Shown: positions 27,083-35,624 of the stretch, piece by piece
How positions within the stretch are numbered: the first letter of the stretch is position 1
How the letters are laid out: each line of letters begins with the position of its first letter
NCBI RefSeq assembly: GCF_003171715.1
Contig: NZ_QGHL01000007.1
Location: 62,001 to 126,000 of the forward strand
DNA length: 64,000 nucleotides
Reading direction: 5' to 3'
Origin: Novosphingobium meiothermophilum
Lineage (GTDB): Bacteria; Pseudomonadota; Alphaproteobacteria; Sphingomonadales; Sphingomonadaceae
Made by a program: the position numbers and the translations under genes
Notes under the pieces: generated by a model
What the model saw: only the letters and a program-made list of their open reading frames with translations
Told to the model about the DNA's origin: nothing
Databases searched by the model: none

Positions 27083-28861
27083 TTATTCGGCCGCTTCAAG
27101 CATGTCTGCGCGCTGCGGCCCACGAATGAGGCCGCCCGGCGTTGCGCCGGTCCATTCGCCCCGGCGGAATGTCACCTTGCCGCTCTTGATCGTGTAGTCA
27201 TAGCCTTCGGCCTTCTGGAGCAGCCGCTTGCCGCCCGCGGGAAGATCGAATGCGAGCCACGGCTTGAGCAGCCTGAGGTTGTCGAGGTCGATCACGTTGA
27301 TGTCGGCAATGTAACCCGGTGCCAGCACGCCGCGATCGTCAAGGCCATAGAGCCGAGCCGTATCGCGGCACTGGCGCTGCACCGCGCGTTCAAGGCTGAT
27401 GCGTCCGCCTTCACGGCCTGCACCGCGCGGCCGGTCGCGCACCCAGTGCTGAAGCATGAACGTGGGGCTGGCCGCATCGCAGATCGTGCCGCAGTGCGCC
27501 CCGCCATCCGAAAGCGAGTTCACCGTATCGTCGGCGGCCTGCAACTCTTCAAGAAAATCAAGGTTGCCATCGGCATAGTTGAGGATCGGCAGATAGAGGA
27601 AGCCGGTGCCATCGTTCTCCATCAGCGTGTCATAGGCAAAGGCATCCGGCGCTATGCCTGCGGCCTTGGCGCGGGCCAGAACGCTGGCTTGGGGCTGCGG
27701 TTCGTAGTCGAAGCCTTCGTCCATCACGAACTGGTTGTGCCAGCCTTGAGAGATCATCATCAGCAGGCCGATGATGTCGCTTTCGGGATAGACGTTCTCT
27801 TCCGCAAGGATGCGGGCGCGCACCGCCGGGTCTTTCAGCCGGGCAAGCTGTTCGTTCCACGGCAGATCGGCAATCGCGGCATAGCTGGGGCGGAAGCGGA
27901 AGGGGTGGATCGTTCCCTGCCACGCCATGATGACCCCGTTTCCGCGCAGCGCAATCTGCGCCACGATATTGGCGCCCTGCGCATTCTGGCGGCGCATCTC
28001 GGCAATCTGTTCGTCAAGCGGCATCTCCTTGGCGATGGATTGCAGCGCGGCGAAGGTCACGGGCAGGCCGGTTTCGCGGCTCAGTGCGCCCATCCAGCCG
28101 AACTCGTTCCATTCGCGTTTCATGTCCGATGCCATTTCGAACACGCCGTGGCCCACCCGGCCCATGGCGCGGCCGATCTCGATCAGTTCCTCGGCGGTGG
28201 CCGTGGTGCCGGGCACCACTTCGCCATCAACCGACTTGTGGATCACGGTGCGGCTGGTGGAAAAGCCCAGTGCGCCCGCCCGCACGCCTTCTTCCACGAT
28301 CGCGGCCATCTGGCGGATGTCATCGGGTGTGGGCACCGCGCCGGGCCTTTCCCGCTCGCCCAGAACATAGGCGCGCACCGCACCGTGTGGCACATGGGTT
28401 CCGATATCGACCGTGCGGGGCATCTTCTCCAGCGCATCAAGATACTGCGGGAAGGTTTCCCAGTCCCATGTCATGCCCTCGGCCAGGGCGGTGCCGGGAA
28501 TGTCCTCCACCCCCTCCATCAGACCGATGAGCCAGTCATGCCGGTCGGGCGCGGCCGGGGCAAAGCCGACGCCGCAGTTGCCCATGATGACCGTGGTGAC
28601 GCCATGCCACGAGGAAGGCGCCATTTCCGGATCCCACGTGGCCTGTCCGTCGTAATGGGTATGCACATCCACCCAGCCCGGCGCGACAATACGGCCTGAC
28701 GCGTCGATCTCCTCGGCGGCATTGCCGCGCACCGTGCCGATGGCGGCGATCAGCCCGTCCTTCACGGCCACATCGCCGGTAAAGCGCGGGGCGCCGGTGC
28801 CATCGACGATGGTTCCGTTTCTGATGATGAGGTCATAGGCAGGTGTCTGACTGGCAGGCAT
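27083..28861 (-). CDS. N-acyl-D-amino-acid deacylase-like amidohydrolase
   Basis: 592-aa metal-dependent amidohydrolase of the D-aminoacylase/D-hydantoinase-like branch. It has the N-terminal small domain ([16 protein letters not shown]), the first metal motif [10 protein letters not shown], a GNCGVGFAP segment typical of D-aminoacylases, the [11 protein letters not shown] aspartate loop and an [11 protein letters not shown] end. Members hydrolyse N-acyl D-amino acids or related cyclic amides; longer members like this one have uncertain substrates. Start ATG 28861 has AAGGAG 8 bases upstream. It is convergent with the chemoreceptor, 12 bases away. Confidence 0.85.
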   Translation of the reverse strand: MPASQTPAYDLIIRNGTIVDGTGAPRFTGDVAVKDGLIAAIGTVRGNAAEEIDASGRIVAPGWVDVHTHYDGQATWDPEMAPSSWHGVTTVIMGNCGVGFAPAAPDRHDWLIGLMEGVEDIPGTALAEGMTWDWETFPQYLDALEKMPRTVDIGTHVPHGAVRAYVLGERERPGAVPTPDDIRQMAAIVEEGVRAGALGFSTSRTVIHKSVDGEVVPGTTATAEELIEIGRAMGRVGHGVFEMASDMKREWNEFGWMGALSRETGLPVTFAALQSIAKEMPLDEQIAEMRRQNAQGANIVAQIALRGNGVIMAWQGTIHPFRFRPSYAAIADLPWNEQLARLKDPAVRARILAEENVYPESDIIGLLMMISQGWHNQFVMDEGFDYEPQPQASVLARAKAAGIAPDAFAYDTLMENDGTGFLYLPILNYADGNLDFLEELQAADDTVNSLSDGGAHCGTICDAASPTFMLQHWVRDRPRGAGREGGRISLERAVQRQCRDTARLYGLDDRGVLAPGYIADINVIDLDNLRLLKPWLAFDLPAGGKRLLQKAEGYDYTIKSGKVTFRRGEWTGATPGGLIRGPQRADMLEAAE

Positions 28862-28978
28862 GGGCAGGCTCCTTCTCCTGCGCTGGCCGACTCGCTGCGG
28901 GCGGCCTTGCGCATTAATCATGCGATTAAGTCAGAGGATGGCCGCGCGGTCAATCGTGCGGGCGCTGCGCATTCGCGA

Positions 28979-30280
28979 TCATCTGGCCCGGATCATCTCC
29001 TCCACGTCCACGAACTTCTCGCGCGGGGCATCGCTTCGGGCCCGCGCCTGTTCGGCTTCCTCGATCCTTTTCCAGTCATCGAAGCTGACAACCTCAAGGC
29101 CGCGCCTTGCAGCCAGAGCGTCGAAACCCTCGCGGCCCGCCTTGCCCCGGCTTGAAGGGAAATCCTCGGCGATCATGTCGACCACGCCGAAGCCGTCGGG
29201 GCGATTGGTCCCGATGGTGCCCGAAGGCCCGCGCCGCGCCCAGCCGACACAGTAAAGCCCTGGCAGGATGCGCCCTTCATCATTGGCAAAGCGCCCGGCC
29301 CGCTCATCAAACGGCACACCGGCAATGGGCGATGTCTGATAGCCGATGCAGGATACCACCAGATCGGCGGGGATTTCGTAGAACGTGCCCGTGCCCACCG
29401 CCCGGCCAGCCTCCACGCGGGTGCGTTCGACCGAGAGCGCACGAACCCGGCCATCACCTACAAGCCCGCGCGGCGCCGCGAAGAAATCAAACTCCACTTC
29501 CAGTGGCAATTCGCCGCGGATGCTTTCGGGAATAGCGGCGAAAGAGCGCAGATGCGCCACCGATTTGCGGATGCCGGGTTCCAGCAGTGCATCTTCGGCC
29601 GCATCGGGCAGATCGCGCGGATCGACATAGGGGGCCGCGCGCGAAAGCTGGCCCAGTTCGCCCAGTTCCTTCGGGGTCATCATGATCTGGTGCGGTCCGC
29701 GCCTGCCAAGGATCACGATGCGGCGGATCCTCGATGCCATCAGCGCATCAAGGGCGTGCGCCACGATGTCGCTCCCGGCAAACTCCTCGCGCGTCTTGGC
29801 AAGGATGCGGGCAACGTCGAGCGCCACGTTGCCCATGCCGATCACCACCGCGGTTTGTCCCGAAAGGTCGGGTGAAAGCGCGGCAAACTCTGGATGACCG
29901 TTATACCATCCAACGAAAGCCGCACTGCCGAACACGTTGCCCAGGTGATCGCCGGGAATGCCCAGTTCCCTGTCACGCGGCGCGCCTGTGGCCAGCACGA
30001 CCGCATCGTAAAGCTCTTGCAATTCGCCGATTGCCACATCCTCGCCAACCTTGACGTTGCCCAGAAAGCGGACATTGCCGCAAAGCGCGGTCTGCTCATA
30101 GCGGCGGGTCACGCCCTTGATCGACTGGTGATCGGGCGCCACGCCGAAGCGGATCAGGCCATAGGGGACTGGCAGCATGTCGAAGATGTCGATGCAGACA
30201 TCTTCGCCCCACAGTTTCTGTGCAGCTTCGGCGGTATAGTATCCGGCCGGTCCCGAACCGACGATGGCGATATGTCGCAT
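28979..30280 (-). CDS. Adrenodoxin-type ferredoxin-NADP+ reductase (FprA-like)
   Basis: FAD- and NADPH-binding flavoprotein that passes electrons to a ferredoxin, often for cytochrome P450s. N-terminal FAD loop GSGPAGYYTAE, the LPVPYGLIRFGVAPDH segment, NADP loop GMGNVALDVAR, and RRGPHQIMMT match mycobacterial FprA and mitochondrial adrenodoxin reductase. The C-terminal GWARRGPSGTIGTNRPD is diagnostic. 433 aa. No ferredoxin or P450 gene adjoins, so its partner is unknown. It starts 108 bases past the PhaZ-like gene on the same strand. Confidence 0.92.
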   Translation of the reverse strand: MRHIAIVGSGPAGYYTAEAAQKLWGEDVCIDIFDMLPVPYGLIRFGVAPDHQSIKGVTRRYEQTALCGNVRFLGNVKVGEDVAIGELQELYDAVVLATGAPRDRELGIPGDHLGNVFGSAAFVGWYNGHPEFAALSPDLSGQTAVVIGMGNVALDVARILAKTREEFAGSDIVAHALDALMASRIRRIVILGRRGPHQIMMTPKELGELGQLSRAAPYVDPRDLPDAAEDALLEPGIRKSVAHLRSFAAIPESIRGELPLEVEFDFFAAPRGLVGDGRVRALSVERTRVEAGRAVGTGTFYEIPADLVVSCIGYQTSPIAGVPFDERAGRFANDEGRILPGLYCVGWARRGPSGTIGTNRPDGFGVVDMIAEDFPSSRGKAGREGFDALAARRGLEVVSFDDWKRIEEAEQARARSDAPREKFVDVEEMIRAR

Positions 30281-30388
30281 GGCCTCTCCCCAGCCTGTCG
30301 ATCCCGTCCATCCGCGTGGCCGAGTCTCGCCTGCGGATGCTATCGCCTTGCCGGGAAAAGAAAAGCGTCTCGCGGCGGTCGGGGCGCT

Positions 30389-31204
30389 CTATCCCTGCTC
30401 GTCCAGAAAGGCGCGCAGCAGGTCGATGAAGCGTTCGCGCTGCGAGAGCATGAACAGGTGTCCGCCGCCGCGAAACATCTCCAGCCGGCTGCCCGGAATG
30501 GCATTGTGCAGGAGATGCGCGTTGGCTGGCGGCACGAGCTGGTCTTCCTCGTCGGCCATGACCATGACCGGCATCCGCAACATCGGCAGGAACGGCAGGC
30601 TGGTCCAGCTGGCGAAGGCGGCAAGCTGATAGGAAAAGCCGAGCGGCGAGGGCGCCTTGGCAGCGTTGAGCGAGACCCGTGCGCTTCCCCCGCCGTTGTA
30701 GATCGCGGCAAGATTGCGCTTCAGCGTCTTTTCAACGGTATATTCGCGCGGGTCCGCCATGTGGGCCAGCATGGCGGCATTGCCGGGCACCATCGTTGCG
30801 CCTGCCGCCGTTGCCGCAAGAACGAGGCGCCCCGTGCGGGTGCGGTGCTGGAAGGCGAACTGCTGCGCCACTGCGCCGCCCCAGCTTATGCCCAGAATAT
30901 CCGCCTCGGCAATGTCCAGCCGGTCAAGCAGCGCGGCCGTGGTCAGCGCCATGCACGGGATGGTATAGGGCAGCACCGGATCGGGCGAACTGCCGATCCC
31001 CGGCATGTCGAAGCAGATCACCTCCCTCTCCGGCAGGGCGCGGGCCAGAGGCGCAAGCATTTCCAGATTCATGCCTATGCCGTTCAGCATCACCAGCGGG
31101 CGATGCGCGGGGTTCGGGCCATCCCTGCGGTCAACGTGCCAGCGGGCGATGTGCAATCGGCGCCCCCCGACGCCGATGGTTGATCGAATTGCTGTGTCCG
31201 GCAT
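30389..31204 (-). CDS. Poly(3-hydroxyalkanoate) depolymerase-like hydrolase (PhaZ family)
   Basis: 271-aa alpha/beta hydrolase that resembles intracellular medium-chain PHA depolymerases. The nucleophile lies in GISWGGAVAQQFA, followed by the PhaZ-like LVLAATAAGATMVPG and an AIYNGGG segment; the acid is in ADEEDQLVP and the base in GGGHLF. By family this would release 3-hydroxy acids from storage granules, but no pha genes are nearby and a generic esterase is possible. Start ATG 31204 has AGGA just upstream and removes a non-family leader. Divergent from the GGDEF-EAL gene. Confidence 0.75.
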   Translation of the reverse strand: MPDTAIRSTIGVGGRRLHIARWHVDRRDGPNPAHRPLVMLNGIGMNLEMLAPLARALPEREVICFDMPGIGSSPDPVLPYTIPCMALTTAALLDRLDIAEADILGISWGGAVAQQFAFQHRTRTGRLVLAATAAGATMVPGNAAMLAHMADPREYTVEKTLKRNLAAIYNGGGSARVSLNAAKAPSPLGFSYQLAAFASWTSLPFLPMLRMPVMVMADEEDQLVPPANAHLLHNAIPGSRLEMFRGGGHLFMLSQRERFIDLLRAFLDEQG

Positions 31205-31316
31205 CGTTCCTGTCCTGCGCAGTCTGGCGATTAGCATCTTCGCACTCGCAGCAAAAGCGTCTCGGCGAAAGGATGTTTAACCGTTTCTCAAACCAACCCG
31301 GTGCATTCCCGCGGGC

Positions 31317-33998
31317 ATGTCACTCGACGAGCCTGTCAAGATTCCGAATCCCGAACCGGTTGCGCGCGAATATGCCCGTACGCATCGCCGCGAACGGGTG
31401 CCGGTGACAGCGGGGCGCGAGGTCGGGGCCAGCTTCCTTTTCGGCAGCGATCCCTCGAACAGGCTGATTGCGCCGGAGTGGCCGCGCATGGCCGTGCCGA
31501 TGGTTCTGGTGCCCGGCGCTGTCGCGGCGCTGAACCTCGTGGTGCCCAACCTTTTCAGTATCGTGCTGCTGCTGCTGGCGGGGTTGGTGACGCACCTGTC
31601 CGGCTTCGCGGTTCGGCTTGAAGCAGATCGCCCGATGGATACGGGCCAGCGCATGGTCATGATGGGCGGCGCGGTGGCGTTCCCGATGTTCCTGTTCGGC
31701 TCTGCACTGGGCATCTGGGGCGAGTTCGGCCAGATCGACTGGTTCTACTGCCTTGTTGCCGTGGCGATCGTTTCGCTGCTGGCAACCATCGTCCAGTCCG
31801 GCCGTCTGATCGGCGTGCTGGCCGTGCAGGTCTCGGTCTGGTCCGGCATCACTTGTGTCGCCAGCACGATCGGCGGCTATTTCTCGCTCGTCGTCGGCGT
31901 GGCGATTGCGATTGCGGCCTATCTGCGCCAGCGCAGGATCGACCTGATCCTGCGCGAGAAGGCGGAGAACGACGCGCGCATCCAGACCCGTGCGCAGGAA
32001 ATCCTGGCCGATTATGAAGAAACGGGGCAGGGCTGGTTCTGGGAAACGGACCGCCGCGGGCACCTGACCTATCTTTCGAAGCCCGTCGCCGGGATACTCG
32101 GACGCAAGGTCGATGATCTGCTGGGCCGTCCCTTTTCTGAGCTGTTCAACCTTGCCGAACAGGCGGGCGAGGGCGAGCGCACGCTGGCCTTCCACCTTTC
32201 CGCGCGCGCCAGCTTCAGCGAACTTGCCGTGCGTGCGGCCACGCCTGATGAAGAACGCTGGTGGTCGATCACCGGACGCCCCACATACGATACGTTCAAC
32301 AACTTCACCGGTTTCCGCGGTTCCGGCACCGACCTGACCGAAAAGCGCCGTTCGCAGGAGCACGCCTCGCGGCTGGCTCATTTCGATTCGCTCACCGGGC
32401 TGTCGAACCGTTTCCGCATGTCGCAGACGCTGGAGAAGATCCTGCTTGCGCCGCAGCTTCATCACCGCGCCTGCTCGGTGTTCCTGCTCGACCTTGATCG
32501 GTTCAAGCAGGTCAACGATACGCTGGGCCATCCGGCGGGGGATGCGCTGCTCAAGCAGGTGGCACAGCGGCTTGAGCGCGTGGTCGGCAAGATGGGCCGT
32601 GTCGGGCGCCTGGGCGGCGACGAGTTCCAGGTCATCATGCCGGGCAAGATCGACCGCGATCAGCTTGCGCACCTGGCCTTGCGCATCATCGAAAGCCTGT
32701 CGCAGCCCTATTCGATCGAAGGCAGCCGGGTGATGATCGGCGCATCGGTGGGCATCGCGCTCGCGCCTGATGATGGCGTGACCAGCGAAGCCCTTATCCG
32801 CAATGCCGACCTTGCGCTCTACGCCGCCAAGGATGGCGGGCGCGGCCGCTATCACTTCTATGCGCCCGATTTGCACAGCGATGCCGAAGAGCGGCGCAAG
32901 ATGGAAGAGGACCTGCGCGATGCAGTCGCGAATGGCGGGCTGGAACTCTATTACCAGCCGGTCGTCCAGACCACGACCGAGAAGATTACCGGCTTCGAGG
33001 CCCTGCTGCGCTGGAACCACCCCGAACAGGGCTGGATCAGTCCGGCCCGCTTCATTCCCATCGCCGAGGATACCGGTCTGATTGCCCCGATCGGTGAATG
33101 GGCCTTGCGCACGGCCTGCCGCGATCTGGCGAAGTGGCCGGAAAACGTGCGCGTTGCGGTGAACGTCTCGCCGCTGCAATTTGCCAATCCTTCGCTGCCC
33201 GTCATCGTCACCAATGCCCTGGCCAATGCCCAGGTTGCGGCCGAACGGCTTGAACTGGAAATCACCGAAAGCGTGTTCCTCAACGATGACGAGGGCACCG
33301 ACCAGATGTTCAAGTCGCTGAAATCCATCGGTGTGCGCCTTGCGCTCGATGATTTCGGCACGGGCTATTCCTCGCTCGGCTATCTGCGTTCGGCCCCGTT
33401 CGACAAGATCAAGATCGACCAGTCGTTCGTGCGCGGTGCCACCCAGCCGGGCAGCCGCAACGGTGCGATCATCGCATCCATCGTCAGCCTTGCCGAATCG
33501 CTCGGCATGGAAACCACTGCCGAAGGCGTGGAAACGCTCGACGAACTGGATCTGGTGCGCATGCTCGGATGCAGTCACGTGCAGGGATACATCTACGAAC
33601 GCCCGCTTTCCGCCACCAGCGCTGGCGCACGCCTGTCAACCGGCCTTATCGCCATTGCGCAGGGGCCGCGTTCGGCGCGTGCGGCCCGTCATTCGATGCT
33701 GCGCAAGGTCGTGCTCGATCACGGTGGCCACCGCTACAACGCGATGATCCGCAACATCAGCCAGATCGGCGCGATGATCGAAGGTTTGTGGAACGTGCCG
33801 CCCGGCACGATCTTCCGCGTGATTCTGGCCGAGAACCACATCGTCACGGCAACCTGCCGCTGGTGCAACGAGGACCGCATGGGCGTCGAGTTCTCGCAGC
33901 CGCTGCGGCTGGATGACAATGGCCGCATCGCCGCCGTTGTCGCGCGGATCGCGGCAGACGCGGAGCCTGACGAAATAGCTCCGCGCAAAGTGGGATAG
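31317..33998 (+). CDS. Membrane PAS-GGDEF-EAL-PilZ c-di-GMP protein
   Basis: 893-aa signalling protein. About residues 58-210 form five or six transmembrane helices (MASE-like sensor). A PAS-like domain (about 225-345, GWFWETDRRGHLTYLS) follows. The GGDEF domain has an intact GGDEF at residues 433-437. The EAL domain keeps EALLRW at 561-566 and DDFGTGYS at 678-685, so phosphodiesterase activity is likely. A C-terminal domain (about 785-893) has RNISQIGAMIEG, a degenerate PilZ DxSxxG element. It could both make and break c-di-GMP, with PilZ feedback. It stands alone, divergent from the PhaZ-like gene. Confidence 0.92.
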   Translation: MSLDEPVKIPNPEPVAREYARTHRRERVPVTAGREVGASFLFGSDPSNRLIAPEWPRMAVPMVLVPGAVAALNLVVPNLFSIVLLLLAGLVTHLSGFAVRLEADRPMDTGQRMVMMGGAVAFPMFLFGSALGIWGEFGQIDWFYCLVAVAIVSLLATIVQSGRLIGVLAVQVSVWSGITCVASTIGGYFSLVVGVAIAIAAYLRQRRIDLILREKAENDARIQTRAQEILADYEETGQGWFWETDRRGHLTYLSKPVAGILGRKVDDLLGRPFSELFNLAEQAGEGERTLAFHLSARASFSELAVRAATPDEERWWSITGRPTYDTFNNFTGFRGSGTDLTEKRRSQEHASRLAHFDSLTGLSNRFRMSQTLEKILLAPQLHHRACSVFLLDLDRFKQVNDTLGHPAGDALLKQVAQRLERVVGKMGRVGRLGGDEFQVIMPGKIDRDQLAHLALRIIESLSQPYSIEGSRVMIGASVGIALAPDDGVTSEALIRNADLALYAAKDGGRGRYHFYAPDLHSDAEERRKMEEDLRDAVANGGLELYYQPVVQTTTEKITGFEALLRWNHPEQGWISPARFIPIAEDTGLIAPIGEWALRTACRDLAKWPENVRVAVNVSPLQFANPSLPVIVTNALANAQVAAERLELEITESVFLNDDEGTDQMFKSLKSIGVRLALDDFGTGYSSLGYLRSAPFDKIKIDQSFVRGATQPGSRNGAIIASIVSLAESLGMETTAEGVETLDELDLVRMLGCSHVQGYIYERPLSATSAGARLSTGLIAIAQGPRSARAARHSMLRKVVLDHGGHRYNAMIRNISQIGAMIEGLWNVPPGTIFRVILAENHIVTATCRWCNEDRMGVEFSQPLRLDDNGRIAAVVARIAADAEPDEIAPRKVG

Positions 33999-34033
33999 GC
34001 AGGCAAGAACCGCTGCGCACGCGGGGCTGCTGA

Positions 34034-34056
34034 GGCCGGCCGAAAGCGGCCGGGCC
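34034..34056. terminator. Hairpin between convergent EAL and rlmN genes
   Basis: CCGGCCG (34036-34042) pairs with CGGCCGG (34047-34053) around AAAG, with flanking GG/CC. It has no T-run. It occupies the 65-base gap where two convergent genes end. Confidence 0.45.
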
Positions 34057-34063
34057 GCGCCCT

Positions 34064-35389
34064 TCAGCCCAGCGCGGCCTGCTTTTCTTCCGCCAGCCGG
34101 TCAAGCTCGGCGCGGCTCTTCCTTTCCGCTGCCGTCTTGAGCTGACCGCACGCCGCATCGATGTCGCGCCCGCGCGGCGTGCGCACCGGCGCGCTGATGC
34201 CCGCCTCGAACACGATATTGGCAAAGCTGCGTATGCGCTCCGGGCTGGAGCACTCATAAGGCGCGCCCGGCCAGGGATTGAACGGGATGAGGTTTACCTT
34301 GGCGGGCAGCTTGTATTGCCGGATCAGGCGGACCAGTTCGCGCGCGTCCTCGTCGCTGTCGTTCTTGTCCTTCAGCATCACGTATTCGAAAGTGATGCGC
34401 CGTGCGTTCGAGGCGCCGGGATATTCCGCGCAGGCTTTCAGCAGTTCCTCCAGCCCGTATTTGCGGTTGAGCGGGACGATCTCGTCGCGCACTTCCTTGG
34501 TCACGGCATGGAGCGAGACGGCAAGGTTGACCCCGATTTCCTCGCCGCAGCGCGCCATCATGGGCACCACGCCGCTGGTCGAAAGCGTGATTCGCCGCTT
34601 CGACAGGGCCAGCCCGTCGCCGTCCATCACCAGTTTCAGCGCATCGCGCACGTTGTCGAAATTGTAGAGCGGCTCGCCCATGCCCATCATCACGATGTTG
34701 GTCAGCAGGCGGCCGTCAGACGTATAGGCGCTCGCGGCGTCTTCGTCGTCATCGTCGAAATCGAGACCGGCCATGGTGCCGATGCGCGTGTCGTTGGCCT
34801 TGGGCCATTCGCCCAGCGCATCGCGGGCCAGCATGACCTGCCCGACGATCTCGCCCGGCGTAAGGTTGCGCACCAGCCGCATCGTGCCCGTGTGGCAGAA
34901 ACGGCAATTGAGCGTGCAGCCCACCTGGCTGGACACGCACAGGGTTCCCCGGTCGGCATCGGGAATGAACACCATTTCGAAGTCGTGCTTGTCCGCCGTG
35001 CGCAGCAGCCACTTGCGCGTGCCGTCGGCAGAGACCTGCGCTTCGACGATTTCAGGGCGCCCGATCACGAAGCGTTCGGCAAGCCAAGGGCGCATCGCCT
35101 TGGCAATGTCGGTCATGTCCGCAAAATCGGTGACACCGCGATGATAGAGCCAGTGGAACACCTGCTTGGCGCGCAGCCGGGCCGCCTTCGCATCAAGACC
35201 GGCGGCCGCGAACAGTTCGGCAATCCGGCCGCGCGGCAGACCGATGAGGTCCACGCGCCCGTCTTCACGCGGGGTTACGCCATCGATCAGGCCCGGCCGG
35301 GGCACGGGCACGGGATCGAGATGCCCGGCGATGGGCATGGTGGCGGGAAGCGAGGGGCTGGTATGGTCCGGGGCGTGCATCGCGCGCAT
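34064..35389 (-). CDS. rlmN: Dual-specificity 23S rRNA/tRNA C2-methyladenosine synthase RlmN
   Basis: Radical SAM enzyme that methylates A2503 of 23S rRNA and A37 of some tRNAs. The 4Fe-4S cluster cysteines are C158, C162 and C165 (CTLNCRFC), [10 protein letters not shown] is the AdoMet-contacting motif, and the methyl-carrying Cys lies in DIDAACGQL near the end. At 441 aa it is longer than the usual 380-410 because of an N-terminal extension and an acidic insert (about residues 208-229, with a DDDDED run). The first ATG (35389) is used; ATG 35380 or one later are possible, as no ribosome binding site is clear. Confidence 0.94.
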   Translation of the reverse strand: MRAMHAPDHTSPSLPATMPIAGHLDPVPVPRPGLIDGVTPREDGRVDLIGLPRGRIAELFAAAGLDAKAARLRAKQVFHWLYHRGVTDFADMTDIAKAMRPWLAERFVIGRPEIVEAQVSADGTRKWLLRTADKHDFEMVFIPDADRGTLCVSSQVGCTLNCRFCHTGTMRLVRNLTPGEIVGQVMLARDALGEWPKANDTRIGTMAGLDFDDDDEDAASAYTSDGRLLTNIVMMGMGEPLYNFDNVRDALKLVMDGDGLALSKRRITLSTSGVVPMMARCGEEIGVNLAVSLHAVTKEVRDEIVPLNRKYGLEELLKACAEYPGASNARRITFEYVMLKDKNDSDEDARELVRLIRQYKLPAKVNLIPFNPWPGAPYECSSPERIRSFANIVFEAGISAPVRTPRGRDIDAACGQLKTAAERKSRAELDRLAEEKQAALG

Positions 35390-35624
35390 ATAGGGCCAAG
35401 CCTGCCATCAAGCAAACCCGCAGCCGTCGGCGCCTCTGCGCCGGTTGCCGGCTTTGGCGAGCCGCGCGGCGCTGTGCGAAAGATTAAAATAAGAACAACT
35501 ATCCTAATTGAAATGCATACGGCGCATTGATAAAAATCCAGTCACATTATCTATTTTTCATATCGGTCTGCTTGGTGCATCGGGGGAAGCGAGAACAAAC
35601 CAGTGATCTGGATGGGAGATTTTC

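Noticed and set aside
31320..33578. 752-codon antisense frame across the GGDEF-EAL gene
   Set aside because: Same reason: no motif, no ribosome binding site, and the sense frame is unambiguous.
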